64,000 nt of DNA from Parietichytrium sp. I65-24A (GCA_012862575.1 BLSF01000055.1:189698-253697), one strand, 5' to 3'; positions 31,138 through 41,361 are shown, numbered from the stretch's first letter. The notes: generated by a model not told the origin, from the sequence alone. A program made the numbers and translations.

Positions 31138-31620
31138 CTACCCTCTAGGCCTCTCCAAAGGCGGCATATCCCCCGGCGCGAAGGACTCTGGTAGCTTCAC
31201 CGCCACGCCCTGCGCTCCGCCGGTCCAGCCGAGCATTGGGCAGTCGCACACCATCCCTTCGCTCTTCACGCCGCCCACGGACTGCTTCTTGACCTCCACC
31301 GCGGAGGGGTCCTCGCCGAGTACAGCTCCTGCGGGGACCACTGCGCCCTCGCGCGCCACCACGATCCTCGATCCCTGCTCCACGTGCTTGGCGTTGGTGA
31401 CCACGGTAATCTCCGCGCCGGATCCCACATCCACCGACAGCTTGGTCAGTCCGCCCCGCAGCTCGGAAGAGGCGCGGACCACTCCCACGCTGAATTTACC
31501 GAAGCGGTCCGCGCCGGGGACGAACTCTTCGCCGCACTCCAGGCACATGACCGTCCCCGGCGCGCCGTCCTCCACCGCCTCCGTCTCCACGTCCTTGCTG
31601 CACGACGCGCAGAACGGCAT
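31138..31620 (-). CDS. Zinc-ribbon plus tRNA-binding-like OB-fold protein
   Basis: 160 residues. The N-terminus has two Cys pairs, CASC at residues 4-7 and CLEC near 27-30, spaced as a small zinc ribbon. The rest (about 60-160) has the pattern of an EMAPII/YgjH-type tRNA-binding OB-fold: ITVVTNAKHVEQGSRIVVA, a Gly-Ala loop, VGGVKSEGMVCDCPMLGW and a closing GVAVKLPESFAPGD. In such proteins the SxGMLC segment lies over the RNA-binding face. Similar zinc-ribbon/OB proteins occur in plants and algae as unnamed genes. Function probably RNA-related, but this is inference. The ATG at 31620 begins the Cys motif; the open frame extends upstream only through non-ATG codons. Confidence 0.75.
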   Translation of the reverse strand: MPFCASCSKDVETEAVEDGAPGTVMCLECGEEFVPGADRFGKFSVGVVRASSELRGGLTKLSVDVGSGAEITVVTNAKHVEQGSRIVVAREGAVVPAGAVLGEDPSAVEVKKQSVGGVKSEGMVCDCPMLGWTGGAQGVAVKLPESFAPGDMPPLERPRG

Positions 31621-31920
31621 CTTCCCACGCGATGTACAAACAATGTACAATGTGTGCGCGACTGTCGCTCCCTTCTTCTTTCTACCGAGGACACCTCTAT
31701 TTCCCGAGTTGCCTAACCAAAGCCCCACACCAGTGGTGCCTTACTGTTGACGCTAGTTGGCGGTAGCAGCTAACCTAAGGGATGGGTTGGCTGTGGGATG
31801 GTGTTTGGTTTGTTTGTATGTTTGTTTATCGTACTCGCTGTGATGGAGGTTAGTCAGCAGGTAGGTGAGTGCTACTGGGAAGCAACGTTGTTGGAACCCA
31901 AGTCCGGAAGCCACGCTGCG

Positions 31921-32068
31921 AGGAACCAAGAACTCCGAGGAAACAAGGACTCCAAGGACTCCCAAGAACTCCAAAAGAACGCAAAGAACTTAAAGAACTC
32001 CAGAACTCAAAGAACTCCAAGGACTCCCAAGAACTCCAAAGGACGCAAAGAACCCAGGAACTCCAAGA
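31921..32068. repeat. Degenerate CAAGAACTC minisatellite
   Basis: About 15 imperfect copies of an 8-10 bp unit (AAGAACTCC / AAGGACTCC) over 148 bp, 300-450 bp upstream of the zinc-ribbon gene. Confidence 0.85.
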
Positions 32069-33327
32069 CACTCTCACGCAGGTCCAATGTTGACGAGCGT
32101 GAGGTCACGGTCTGACGGATCGACTGTGACCGGTCACCCGACCGACTGAAGCGTCTGGTGGTTCTCGTGGTGTGTGTTCATTGAAGTGGTTCTCGAGATT
32201 TGGGGCTGGTCCTTCGGCGCCGCCCCGGCTAAATCTGAACTCGAGAAATGCTTGCTCGATGCATCGGCGGAGAGACACTCTTGCTCGTTGAAGGCTTCTC
32301 TGGCACACCTAAGCGAGTTTGACGGGACGTGGTTTGGAATCTTCTTGTTCAGCCAGACTGTTGTGCGTACATGTTCATGACGTTCATGAGTTCCTTCAAT
32401 TCCACGAGAATTGTAAACAGACGGACTTCCCGCCTGCTGCACCGGAAGAGGCGCGGTTGACAACCTAAATGAGCTTGATGGTACTGGCCATCTCTAAACG
32501 TCGTTTGGCAGTGTAGTATTCACTGTCAGAACAGACTTTGATTCTCAACTGACATGAAGTTTTTCCGGACGCGCGCTAGTACTTGGAGGTTTGGTAGTCC
32601 GACTGGATCTGAGGTCAAGGCAAGCTTTAAATACACAGCAGTATCGCGCTCGACGCACTGCAAAAACGGAACGATCGCAGTTCGCCGTCTCAACTGGAGG
32701 AGAGGTGATGATGTTGATGGGGGCGGCGGCGGCGGCGGCGGCGATTCCACCTCTGATGCGCTTCTAGAGGCAGAGGAGTTGATGCTGGATTTGCACTGCC
32801 ATTTCTTCACAGTGCCATCACATGTTGGGGAATCAAAAATCTGCATGGCCGAGACCGAGAGAAGACGACCGAATTGAAGCTCATGACCCTCACCGGAGGT
32901 CTGAGATTGAATTTTCATTGCGACCGATTCCGACACTCAAACATGAGCTGCGCTGACCTCCCTGCAGAATGAATGAAGGAAAGCTTTGAACAGTCCATGT
33001 GCGTAGCCTGACGAGCAGTCGCTCGAAGAGATGATCAAATTGATAAGCGCAGAATGGAACAAGAATTTTGTGGGCTGCGCGTCCTAGGTACGGTATTGAC
33101 AGGGAGAGCTGTCTTCAAACGTTGTACTTCATCCCGCGCTAAAAGGACACTCCGCGCACGTTATAAATTTGCAGATTTCAGCTGACCAACCTCGCGAGTT
33201 CGGAAAATGGCGTTGCTTGAATGAGACTGGTCTCGTGATGTACTGGTCGCGGCGCTGGTCGCGGCGCTGCAAGGTCTGACTCGCAAAGGGGTAACGAATG
33301 ATTAGCGAATGTAGGAAGAGATTGAAA

Positions 33328-33388
33328 TCAAATGAAAAAAAATGAAATGAAATAAAATAAAATAAAATGAAATGAAATGAAATTAAAT
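33328..33388. repeat. AAATG/AAATA pentanucleotide array
   Basis: A-rich five-base units AAATG and AAATA over about 60 bp. Confidence 0.9.
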
Positions 33389-34896
33389 TCGCAAGCGTGC
33401 GAGCACCTATAACGTCCAAGTTTTTATAAAGTGGACGTCGTGCTAATATATCTCTAGGCCTGCCCCCACTTGCACTGCTATGCGACGCTTTTACCAACTT
33501 TAGATTAAAAAGGTTTTTACGTTCGGCGGTACCCCAACTCTTCGCGACGTTTTGCGCAGTACAGCGAGTGAGGGGCTGCGAGAAACCTTGCACAGCGTTC
33601 TATCGACCGGCGCCCAGCAGTTGGCGCTTCATCCGCAATGGGGTCCTGTTGTAGTAGACATCCTATCAAAGTCTGCGAGAAACGCTTTTCTCACTTTTCT
33701 CTCTTGCAAATGGCAGTCCACTCGTTTCTCCTTCCTCCTTTTTGCGACAGTGTAAGTGAGAGCCACCAAAACACTTTACTTCTGGAGCAAAAAATACTGT
33801 AAGAGAGTTGAATTGATGTTCCCATTCTCCCCACTTACACTATTCTCAACACATACTGTTCACCATTTTCTTCTTTTCCTTGTTCTCTCTTGTTCTCTTT
33901 CCTTCTTCTTACTTCGGACTACAAGTTCAGCTGTGTTTTTTTGTCCGCTTCCCTCCAGTGGCCTTTGTATGGCCACAATGATGCGGTGCACGTTGTCCAA
34001 AAAAACATGCGCAAACTCCTGCATATATAAATCAAATATGATGTGTGTTGCAAGCAAATAAAAATGTTGCCAGACTTCCTTTACTTCTGAATTCTGGATA
34101 CATTTCTTCCCTCGTTTCATGAATCAAGGGTGTGGATGACTGTTGATAGCATTCTCTTTTTTTTCCCTTAAGTTTTAAAAGTAGTGGTAGAGTTGTTTCT
34201 TCCCAACTCGAAAACTTGCGTTATGGCTGCTTCGCATTACACGTGCTTGCGCCTTGCGCACTTTTCCACGCATCGCCCGACCCGCGGGAAAACACATCTC
34301 CCTCGCAATTTGGCAGGCCCCCCAAGCTCTAACTGGTATTTGACCTAGCTCGCCCGAAAAACGCCAAAGCGTTTGTTACGATAAACAAAAGTATATCAGC
34401 ACACTGTGTGGCGTAAGTTCTCTGACCTTCCAGAGAGCTCCTTCGCGAACAAAATCTCCCAAAACTGCACAACACCAAAAGCTAGACAAAACCACCAATC
34501 CACCCTGCGCAATGGTCAAGTTGTCTAAAAGAGAAATTTCGAAATTCCATTTTCACCAGATGTGGTGTCAAACGCGCCACAGCTTCTCTGGGGCATCCGT
34601 TGTGCAACTAATGAACTTTAATCAACAGTAAACCGTGACTCAGGTAAAGTTAACGGATACCATTAAAGAATCTCCTGACCAGTGTTAGTGTGCTTGCAGA
34701 GTGTGTGGTTGTCTTGGCTGTGTTGTCTCGCAAGGCAGGCAGGCTCTTGAGATCCCTGCTTGAAGGAAGAGCCAGAAGCAAAGCCACGCGCAAGGTGTTA
34801 ACGCACAGCGGTTGAGCACACTGTCGACAATCATCTCTCGAGTGTTTTAATCAATAGTGATTTCTGATCAGAATCCTGAATTCTGGAAAGTGTGAC

Positions 34897-34959
34897 GAGA
34901 TGCGATGCGATGCGATGCGATGCGATACGATGCGATGCGGTACGCTGCGATGCGATGCT
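34897..34959. repeat. GATGC pentanucleotide array
   Basis: About twelve GATGC units, some changed to GATAC or GGTAC. Confidence 0.92.
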
Positions 34960-35027
34960 GTGAGACTTGTAACTACACTCGAGAGAGGCTGTTGCGTAAA
35001 TTAGTCAACGGACATCTGAGTGCGAGA

Positions 35028-35086
35028 GCTCTCTCTCTCTCTCTGTCTATCTATCTATCTATCTATCTATGCATCTGTCTCTCTGT
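35028..35086. repeat. CT/CTAT microsatellite
   Basis: CT dinucleotides then about seven CTAT units then CTGT; the same kind of array lies at 2771-2827. Confidence 0.92.
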
Positions 35087-35196
35087 TTGTTGGTCAGGTG
35101 AAGAGCACAGCATCGTTCAAGTGGGCTGAGGCGGCTTGCAATTGGACTTCGGAGCGTCTGGCTTATCACTGACGCCTGAGCGCCTAAGACTCGCGT

Positions 35197-35227
35197 TGTA
35201 TTGCATTGCAATGCATTGCATTGCATC
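35197..35227. repeat. ATTGC pentanucleotide array with inverted copies
   Basis: Six ATTGC/ATGCA-type units including ATTGCAAT and AATGCATT palindromes, about 390 bp upstream of the phosphodiesterase ATG. Confidence 0.85.
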
Positions 35228-35611
35228 GATTCAAGTCGAGGAGTGAAAAAAAAGCGTTCGGCCGACCTTAGACTTTATCCAAGCCGTAAACGGAACAATT
35301 TGCAAACCTCTACTCCGCCACGGGTAGTGAGCGAGTGGGCCATACATGCCAGCTTTGCACAACACGTCGCAAACCTCGGAGGCAGAGGAAAGGGAACGGG
35401 TACAAATACGATCCGGGCGGGAGACATCGACCTGACTCGCCCTTTGGCGCCGTCGTCGGACACTCTCGATCTTCGCACAGACGTGCACATGCACGTGATT
35501 GCGGCCTGAGGAAATTGGCCAAGCGTGCAGTCCGAGTGTCTCGGGAATACTTGGGCTGTCGGGCGGCATCGCGAGGAGATTCACTGTCCTTGCGAAGAAG
35601 CGACTGCCGGC

Positions 35612-38600
35612 ATGAAAAATGATTCAGATGGTGGCAATGCCATCAGCGCTGACGACGGAAGCGTGTGCAGATTTCCGTCCGTAGACGGCGTCACCATGGA
35701 GATTTCAAATACTGGGTTAGGCAAACGGAAGTCGAGTCGTGGGAAGAAAGAGAAAGATGTAAAGGATGGCGCGCGCACAACACAGGTGCAATACGAAGTA
35801 AATGGTGGCGGTGCCTCCAGCGCGAATGAAGGAAATGTGTACCGTCTTGATGCAGCTGCGGGAAGGGCGACGGCGGGCGAAAAGCATACTTCGGATCATG
35901 ACGGGACCACGGGTAGCCCTTATACTGCAACTGTGAGGAGACTCAGCAGAAGCTCATCATATTCCAGTCACAGCGGTTTGAAAGCATCGGCTCCAGCAGA
36001 GCCCAACTTCATGGCTGCCAGACACGGTGTTCGTCGAAGCAGCATGAGCAGGGATATCGTCGAAACACCCTGTCCGAGAAGGATAAAAACTGGTCGAGGT
36101 GCCGAAGAGGTAAATGACGCAGACTTGACTACGAGACGGTCTGCGTACGAAGAATTTGAAAGTCTGACTAGTGGTGAGGTGGCGACAAATGGTATTGGAG
36201 AGATGTTTCTGAGAGGTCTTAACGAGTCTGAAATGATTGAGATAATCCAAGAGTTAAGTCAAAAGGCAAACAACGCTGACTACTTCAGGAACATCTTCAC
36301 AAAATATTCTTTCCAGTCCTCGATAGAACAGATCAAACATGCGATCCGTGACTCTTATTCAGTTTTGCCTGTAGAAAAGGTACGGCTAGTCGAAGTAGAT
36401 CCACTGAACTGCACCACTATTTGCATCCTGAGCGGGAAAAAGATTTTCGATAATACATTAGCCATTGATTGCGTCAGTGGGAATGAAATTCTAGTGCACA
36501 ATGACTTGGAGCTTGGAGCTGCACAGAACAAGTCCAAAATTGAAAATGCCGAGGCCGTCATTTCGATTCCTCTAACCATCACCATTGGAACCGAAAAGCG
36601 GGAGGTGAAACTGGCCTTTCAGCTTCTCAATAAAATGGTGTCAGAAACGGGAGAGCGAGACTTGACAGGTTTCTCGGATTTGGACCTGGCAAACGCAAGG
36701 TGCTTAAGTGTTCTCATTCGGCATATTTCGGAGAACTACTACAATAGAGTGGAGCACAAAGCACAAAGACAGCGGATTCGTGCTCTTCACGACGCAGCGT
36801 GCGCGGTGTGTGCAGAGCTTGACGGACCAAATCTACTAGAAAACCTGGTCAAGCTGACCTCACGATTGATTCCATGCCAGGTCGTAACCCTCTACGTTTG
36901 TGACAGATCCAAAACAGAGCTCTATCCCATGTTCAGCACCAAGACGTTAACTTCGGCTACTGTTCCCTTCGGGCTGGGGGCTGCTGGGATGGCTGCAGAA
37001 AATTTAGAGATGGTGAATATTAAAGACGCAGTAGAGGACCGGGGATTTCATTGTTCGTCCATGGCGCAGATGACGGAGAGGTCGATTCTGGCGATTCCTC
37101 TGGAGGCGGACTCGCAGATTTTGGGTGTTCTTCAGCTGACTAACAAGATTGCATGTGATAAATCTGAGCCTGTCCTTCCTTCTGTCGAGAGTATTTCGAC
37201 CTCGTTCGAAAGCTCTTCATCGAACGGTAAGATGCAAGTATTTGGGTCGAATCGCAAAACATCTCGAGCGCAGTCGGCTACACCGTGGAAAGAGACAGGT
37301 TCAATCGTAATCAAAAGACGGCCGAGATCAAACAGCCTTCAACAGGGGCAAGACCCTACTCATATGCTTCTGCAAGACGGTAAAGCTTCCTTCAAAGTCA
37401 AACCAAATAGCAAGAACTTCGATTTTCCAAATCGAATTCCGGAGCGGGGCCACAAATTAAAGGCCTACGAAAGTCTGAAGATTGTCACAAAAAAGAGCGA
37501 GGGAAACGGAAGAGGAAGACCTTCAAATTCGACGAAGTTCTCGGCACAGATCTCGTTTTTTAACGACTTTCATGAGAAGTTGTGTTCCATCGTCTGCTCA
37601 AGACTTGCCCAGTCTCTGCGGACAAAACTGCTCAATTTCCAGCTCGGAAGGGAGATGGCTGAAAATCAGGATGCCTCGGAAGTGCTCCGCTCTTTACTTT
37701 TCGACGAATCAAAGTCTCAGAATTGGGCTCCCGCAAACGGATACAGGAGCAGCATCCATGCTGTTGGGAAATTTCTCCGGGTGCTTCGCACGAAGAGGGA
37801 AAACGCAGCCAAGGATAGGGCGGCGAAACAGGAGCTGCTGAAGCTGCAGGAAAAGAATGACGAGGAAAAGCAGCCGCATCAGACTGACAACACACCGGAA
37901 ATCACGAAAACTCTTATAACAGAGTGTACGGAAATTCTATCCATGTACACGAGTCCTGCTCGCAAATTATTCAAAGAGCTAGAAGATTCGCACAACAAAG
38001 ATACGAATCGGCGAGAGCTGCACCTGGAGTTTGCTCAGTGGCATTTCGATGTGTTTGAGCATGACCAAGTCGAACTCGAAGAGTTGGTGTGCGAGAGCTT
38101 CTCGCGCATAGGTCTGTTGGCAAAATTCCGGATCTCCGAGCAAACGCTTTTGTCTTTCGTGAAGGAAATCCATGGTTTATACCTTGATAATCCGTATCAC
38201 AATTGGTACCATGCAGTCATGGTTTGTCAAATGGGATACACATTGCTGTTGCACACCAGAGCGTCCGATTTTATGCAATTTCAGGACGTTTTCGCACTTC
38301 TTGTTGCAGGACTTTGCCATGACGTGGGACACAGAGGACGCACAAACGATTTTGAGTCGAAGCGGATGAGCGATTTGGCCCTTCGATATAACGATAACTC
38401 TGTCTTGGAGCAATATCATGGATCGCTCACGTTTACTGTCATGCTGAAGCCGGAGTGCAACATTATGGAGCACATGAGCGCGGCAAAATTCAAGGAGATC
38501 CGCAAGCTAATTATCACTCATATCCTCAACACGGACATGAAGTTTCACGGAGACTTGAATATCAAGGTCAAGCAGCGCATCGTTTCAGCCGAAAGTTCAA

Positions 38601-39247
38601 CAGAAGGAGAGGCCATCTTTGACCGAGATAACGGAGAACACAGGGAATTGTTTTCCAGTTTCATTATACACGCTTGCGACATAGGTGCCCAGACATCACC
38701 ACAAGCTTTGGCACTAAAGTGGACTGCGAGGGTGCTCGCAGAGTTTCAAGCTCAAGCCCAAGACGAAGAGCGTCTTGGGTTGCCACCAACTCCTTTCATT
38801 CAGAACCTTAGTGAAAGCGCCGTACAAGCCAACTTGCAATTTGGGTTCATCGCCTACGTGGTGGAACCCGCCTTTGAATATCTCACCAGCGTGCTTCCAG
38901 AGGCTAAATTTCTCATGGACAATTTGGCGGCCAATAAGGCATACTTTGATGGTCAAAGAGAAAAGAAACCCAGCTTGCAAAACGTACTATTACAGAAAAA
39001 GTCGTTCTCGAGAGCAGCATCAAACAAGTTCTCGTCATTTGGTACGTCTGCGACTAGAGCGGATGAAGTTGAATCTAAATCTGCTGCTAGTGATGAAGAC
39101 TTGCTAGACAGCGAGGATGAGGAAGAAGAAGAAAATGAAGAAGAAGAAGGAGAAGAAGAAGAAGAAGAAGAAGATGATGATGATGAGGAGGAGGAGGAGG
39201 AAGATGATGGGGAGGATAACGAGGGGACGGATGTTCGCCAGGGTTAG
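35612..39247 (+). CDS. GAF-domain cyclic nucleotide phosphodiesterase
   Basis: 1211 residues. Class I phosphodiesterases cleave cAMP and/or cGMP. The catalytic domain spans about 780-1130: HNWYHA (His863), HDVGH (His903 and Asp904) and CDIGAQ (Asp1023) supply the two metal-site residues, and Gln1076 in LQFGFI is the purine-binding Gln. One GAF domain is clear at about 385-515 and a degenerate one likely lies at 200-380; in PDE2/5/6/11 such pairs bind cyclic nucleotide. Residues 1-190 are polar and Ser-rich. The C-terminus after about 1160 is nearly all Glu/Asp, encoded by GAA/GAT/GAG repeats. Mixed basic and coiled segments (about 590-780) separate GAF and catalytic parts. ATG at 35612 is the first in frame; 29 more codons are open from a GTG. 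Specificity for cAMP or cGMP cannot be read. Confidence 0.93.
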   Translation: MKNDSDGGNAISADDGSVCRFPSVDGVTMEISNTGLGKRKSSRGKKEKDVKDGARTTQVQYEVNGGGASSANEGNVYRLDAAAGRATAGEKHTSDHDGTTGSPYTATVRRLSRSSSYSSHSGLKASAPAEPNFMAARHGVRRSSMSRDIVETPCPRRIKTGRGAEEVNDADLTTRRSAYEEFESLTSGEVATNGIGEMFLRGLNESEMIEIIQELSQKANNADYFRNIFTKYSFQSSIEQIKHAIRDSYSVLPVEKVRLVEVDPLNCTTICILSGKKIFDNTLAIDCVSGNEILVHNDLELGAAQNKSKIENAEAVISIPLTITIGTEKREVKLAFQLLNKMVSETGERDLTGFSDLDLANARCLSVLIRHISENYYNRVEHKAQRQRIRALHDAACAVCAELDGPNLLENLVKLTSRLIPCQVVTLYVCDRSKTELYPMFSTKTLTSATVPFGLGAAGMAAENLEMVNIKDAVEDRGFHCSSMAQMTERSILAIPLEADSQILGVLQLTNKIACDKSEPVLPSVESISTSFESSSSNGKMQVFGSNRKTSRAQSATPWKETGSIVIKRRPRSNSLQQGQDPTHMLLQDGKASFKVKPNSKNFDFPNRIPERGHKLKAYESLKIVTKKSEGNGRGRPSNSTKFSAQISFFNDFHEKLCSIVCSRLAQSLRTKLLNFQLGREMAENQDASEVLRSLLFDESKSQNWAPANGYRSSIHAVGKFLRVLRTKRENAAKDRAAKQELLKLQEKNDEEKQPHQTDNTPEITKTLITECTEILSMYTSPARKLFKELEDSHNKDTNRRELHLEFAQWHFDVFEHDQVELEELVCESFSRIGLLAKFRISEQTLLSFVKEIHGLYLDNPYHNWYHAVMVCQMGYTLLLHTRASDFMQFQDVFALLVAGLCHDVGHRGRTNDFESKRMSDLALRYNDNSVLEQYHGSLTFTVMLKPECNIMEHMSAAKFKEIRKLIITHILNTDMKFHGDLNIKVKQRIVSAESSTEGEAIFDRDNGEHRELFSSFIIHACDIGAQTSPQALALKWTARVLAEFQAQAQDEERLGLPPTPFIQNLSESAVQANLQFGFIAYVVEPAFEYLTSVLPEAKFLMDNLAANKAYFDGQREKKPSLQNVLLQKKSFSRAASNKFSSFGTSATRADEVESKSAASDEDLLDSEDEEEEENEEEEGEEEEEEEDDDDEEEEEEDDGEDNEGTDVRQG
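39094..39240 (+). repeat. GAA/GAT repeat coding an acidic tail
   Basis: Trinucleotide repeat inside the phosphodiesterase gene; it codes for about 40 Glu/Asp residues at the C-terminus. Confidence 0.9.
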
Positions 39248-39687
39248 CTCTCTAGCTAGCTAGCTAGTAGAGAGCTTCTTAGGTTAGTCACTTGAATTTT
39301 GCTGAGAAATTGATGAGAAAAGTTAAATTCGTTCGATAGTCTCATTTCCTTTCGTCTGTAAATTAAACTAAACTATTTCGCCATCAATTATTCCTTACGA
39401 ACACGACTGTAGTTAGCAAAACGGAATTCGGAAAGAACATTCATTGTTTCGTAACTCCTTCGAAAAGTTTACAACGCGCTACTTCAAGCAGCCAAGTCTG
39501 ACAACCATCGAGAGGGTAGCTCCCTTTAGCAGGCTCGAGTCTTCGGCAGTCCTTGCACCGCGACTGTGGTAATTTATTGTCTTCACTTGGTGCGTAGAAC
39601 AAAATTCATGCAAACCCGTTGCACAGTGTAAAATTCTTGTAGAGTGCGGAGAAGCGAGAAAAAAATTGCTTGATCGGAAAACCTATC
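39248..39687. other. Convergent 3' gap
   Basis: 440 bp between the phosphodiesterase and RRP36 genes; it begins with a CTAG run and is otherwise plain AT-rich sequence. Confidence 0.55.
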
Positions 39688-40818
39688 TCATGTCGGGAGG
39701 AAGCGCCTTTCCTTTGACGCGTTCTTTCGTCTCTTCTTCTCCATGTACTTGTCCAGCTTGCCAGTTTCCACCAACTTCTCGTATCTCTTTTCCAGCTCCT
39801 TTTGCTTGTACACCTGCTTCTTGAGGAAAAATTCCTTCTTGCCTTTAGCAACTTTTTCACGTTCTGTGCGTTTAATCTCAGTGCGCATTTCACGGGCTTC
39901 TCTTTTCCGGTCAAATTCAGAGCGTTGCTGGCGAAGTTGTACAAGTTTTCTGAAAGCGTCCTTCTTCTCGTCTTCGGTCATGAGTCTTGTCTTCTTCTTC
40001 CTCCTTGTGCTTTTAGAGACTCCCCGGAGTTTTCGATCGCGTTTGAGAGCTTCCTCCAGGTCCTGAATTTCTTTGGATCGCATATCATTGATAAATCCGT
40101 AGCTCTTTTCGAAGAGGCGATCGTTCCACTTTCCTGAGAGAGAATCAAAACGAGGATCGCGGGTTTTGCGCTTTTGAACTTCCACTACCTCGCGAAAACG
40201 AGACACCTCTCTTTTGGAGCTCATTTCCATTGGAGCGTTTCTCGATTTTTTCTCTTTCCGTTTAGGCGCCTCCTTCTTCTCCGGAAGAGCGGACTCTTTG
40301 GTAGAAGGCTTGACTTCATACGTCCCTTCAAGCCAAGAGGACAGAAACTCTGGGCCAGGAAGTCCAAGCGCGCGGTGAAGCGGAACGCCTTTGATTCCGC
40401 GCTGCTTCAACTTGGCGAGCTGAGCCATCGGCATCTCCCTCAAAGCCTCGCGCAGTGCCTCCATTGTGCCTTCTTCTTCGTCGCTTTCCTCTTTATCATC
40501 ATCATCATCGTCGTCGTCGTCGTCTTCGTCGCTGCCATACGAGCTGAGCTCGGTGCGATCCTTCTCAACGCCGTCACTATCATCTTGACCACTTCCTGCA
40601 TCTTCGACGTCGTCTTCTCCTAGACTCGAATCCGACTGCGCTGGCCGCCGCCGAAGTCGCCGAACGGCTTCCACTTCCCTTTGCATCTCCTCTTCCTCGC
40701 TGTCTTGGTCCATCTCTTGGTCCGAATCGCCCTGGGAATCTTCGCCACTTTCGCCTGCAACTCTCATGCGCTGCCCTCCTCGGCGCAGGCGTTTCACAGC
40801 GTCCACTTCCGCCTGCAT
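39688..40818 (-). CDS. RRP36: RRP36-like rRNA processing protein
   Basis: 376 residues from the first intact ATG. RRP36 acts in the nucleolus in early 18S rRNA maturation as part of the small-subunit processome. The marks of the family are RDPRFDSLSGKWND and the KSYGFINDMRSKEIQDLEEAL helix (about 215-255), then a basic helical region and the C-terminal FFLKKQVYKQKELEKRYEKL and MEKKRRKNASKERRFLP. Two copies of a EAVRRLRR-type motif flank acidic stretches in the N-terminal third. Upstream of the ATG the same frame has only a short GAT-coded Asp run before a stop at 40864-40866, whereas a second frame continues with similar acidic codons: see the 5' extension entry. The core call is firm. Confidence 0.9.
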   Translation of the reverse strand: MQAEVDAVKRLRRGGQRMRVAGESGEDSQGDSDQEMDQDSEEEEMQREVEAVRRLRRRPAQSDSSLGEDDVEDAGSGQDDSDGVEKDRTELSSYGSDEDDDDDDDDDDKEESDEEEGTMEALREALREMPMAQLAKLKQRGIKGVPLHRALGLPGPEFLSSWLEGTYEVKPSTKESALPEKKEAPKRKEKKSRNAPMEMSSKREVSRFREVVEVQKRKTRDPRFDSLSGKWNDRLFEKSYGFINDMRSKEIQDLEEALKRDRKLRGVSKSTRRKKKTRLMTEDEKKDAFRKLVQLRQQRSEFDRKREAREMRTEIKRTEREKVAKGKKEFFLKKQVYKQKELEKRYEKLVETGKLDKYMEKKRRKNASKERRFLPT

Positions 40819-40840
40819 TCTCCGCTCCTCATCTTCCTCA

Positions 40841-40945
40841 TCATCATCATCATCATCATCATATCACCATCATCATCGTCCCAGCTGTCATCGCCGTCAA
40901 CATTCTCATTCTCATTCTCATTCTCATTCCCATTCTCATTCTCAT
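40841..40945. repeat. CAT and CATTCT tandem arrays near the RRP36 5' end
   Basis: A CAT trinucleotide run (40841-40880), broken by ATATCACC, then a hexanucleotide CATTCT array (40901-40945) that codes Asn-Glu pairs on the minus strand. Confidence 0.9.
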
Positions 40946-41168
40946 CATCGTCAACGTCGTCATCGTCATCGCCGTTGTCGTTGTCGTTGTCATTACTGTG
41001 TCCGCTGCGTTGATGCAAGTACTCTCTCTCTTCCTCGCCCGACCGCCGTCTCTTGGCAGGCTGGAGCACGGCCCTTTTCCCTTTCATCCCTTTCATCCCT
41101 TTCATCGCAGACGGATCTATCTCTCCTGCGCCGCCGCGCGCCTGCCGTTTCAGCGTCCCTCTGCGCAT
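40867..41168 (-). other. RRP36: Probable 5' extension of RRP36 in another frame
   Basis: From an ATG at 41168 a frame reads basic N-terminal residues (KGMKGMKGMKGK, then PAKRRRSGEEEREYL) and Asn/Asp/Glu-rich sequence, and runs straight into the CAT/GAT trinucleotide run at 40840-40880. There the reading frame of RRP36 takes over with an Asp run. One base more in this run would join the two frames. I infer a single gene with a one-base difference here: an assembly or sequencing slip in the repeat, a real allele, or an unspliced feature. Nothing else explains acidic coding sequence on both sides of the break. Confidence 0.5.
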
Positions 41169-41337
41169 CGCGCCTCTGTCCGCGTATGCTACTTAGCCTC
41201 ACCTAATATAAAACTATAGAAACGAATCGCGTACCCCTGCGAGGAAACCCGTATGTACGCGTATGCGCGAGTGTGATGGTGATGGTGAACGCGAAAAACT
41301 GGGCGATGTGCCACAATGACCGGCACGTGCCTGTGCG

Positions 41338-41361
41338 TGAGTGAGTGAGTGAGTGAGTGGG
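41338..41361. repeat. GAGT tetranucleotide array
   Basis: About six GAGT units. Confidence 0.9.

Larger units (their letters stand above)
31621..35611. other. 4-kb gene-poor region
   Basis: The longest stretch here without a supported gene. Plus-strand pieces at 32174-32380 and 32554-32877 and a minus-strand piece at 33860-34120 read somewhat protein-like but are short, lack good starts or overlap in both strands. The rest holds the listed simple repeats and AT-rich sequence, with an AATAAA near 34058. It may contain a decayed gene or a non-coding transcript. Confidence 0.5.

Noticed and set aside
33860-34120. 86-codon minus-strand frame starting at ATG
   Set aside because: It has an ATG and reads partly protein-like, but no family and only simple-sequence C-terminus; kept as a possibility inside the gene-poor stretch.
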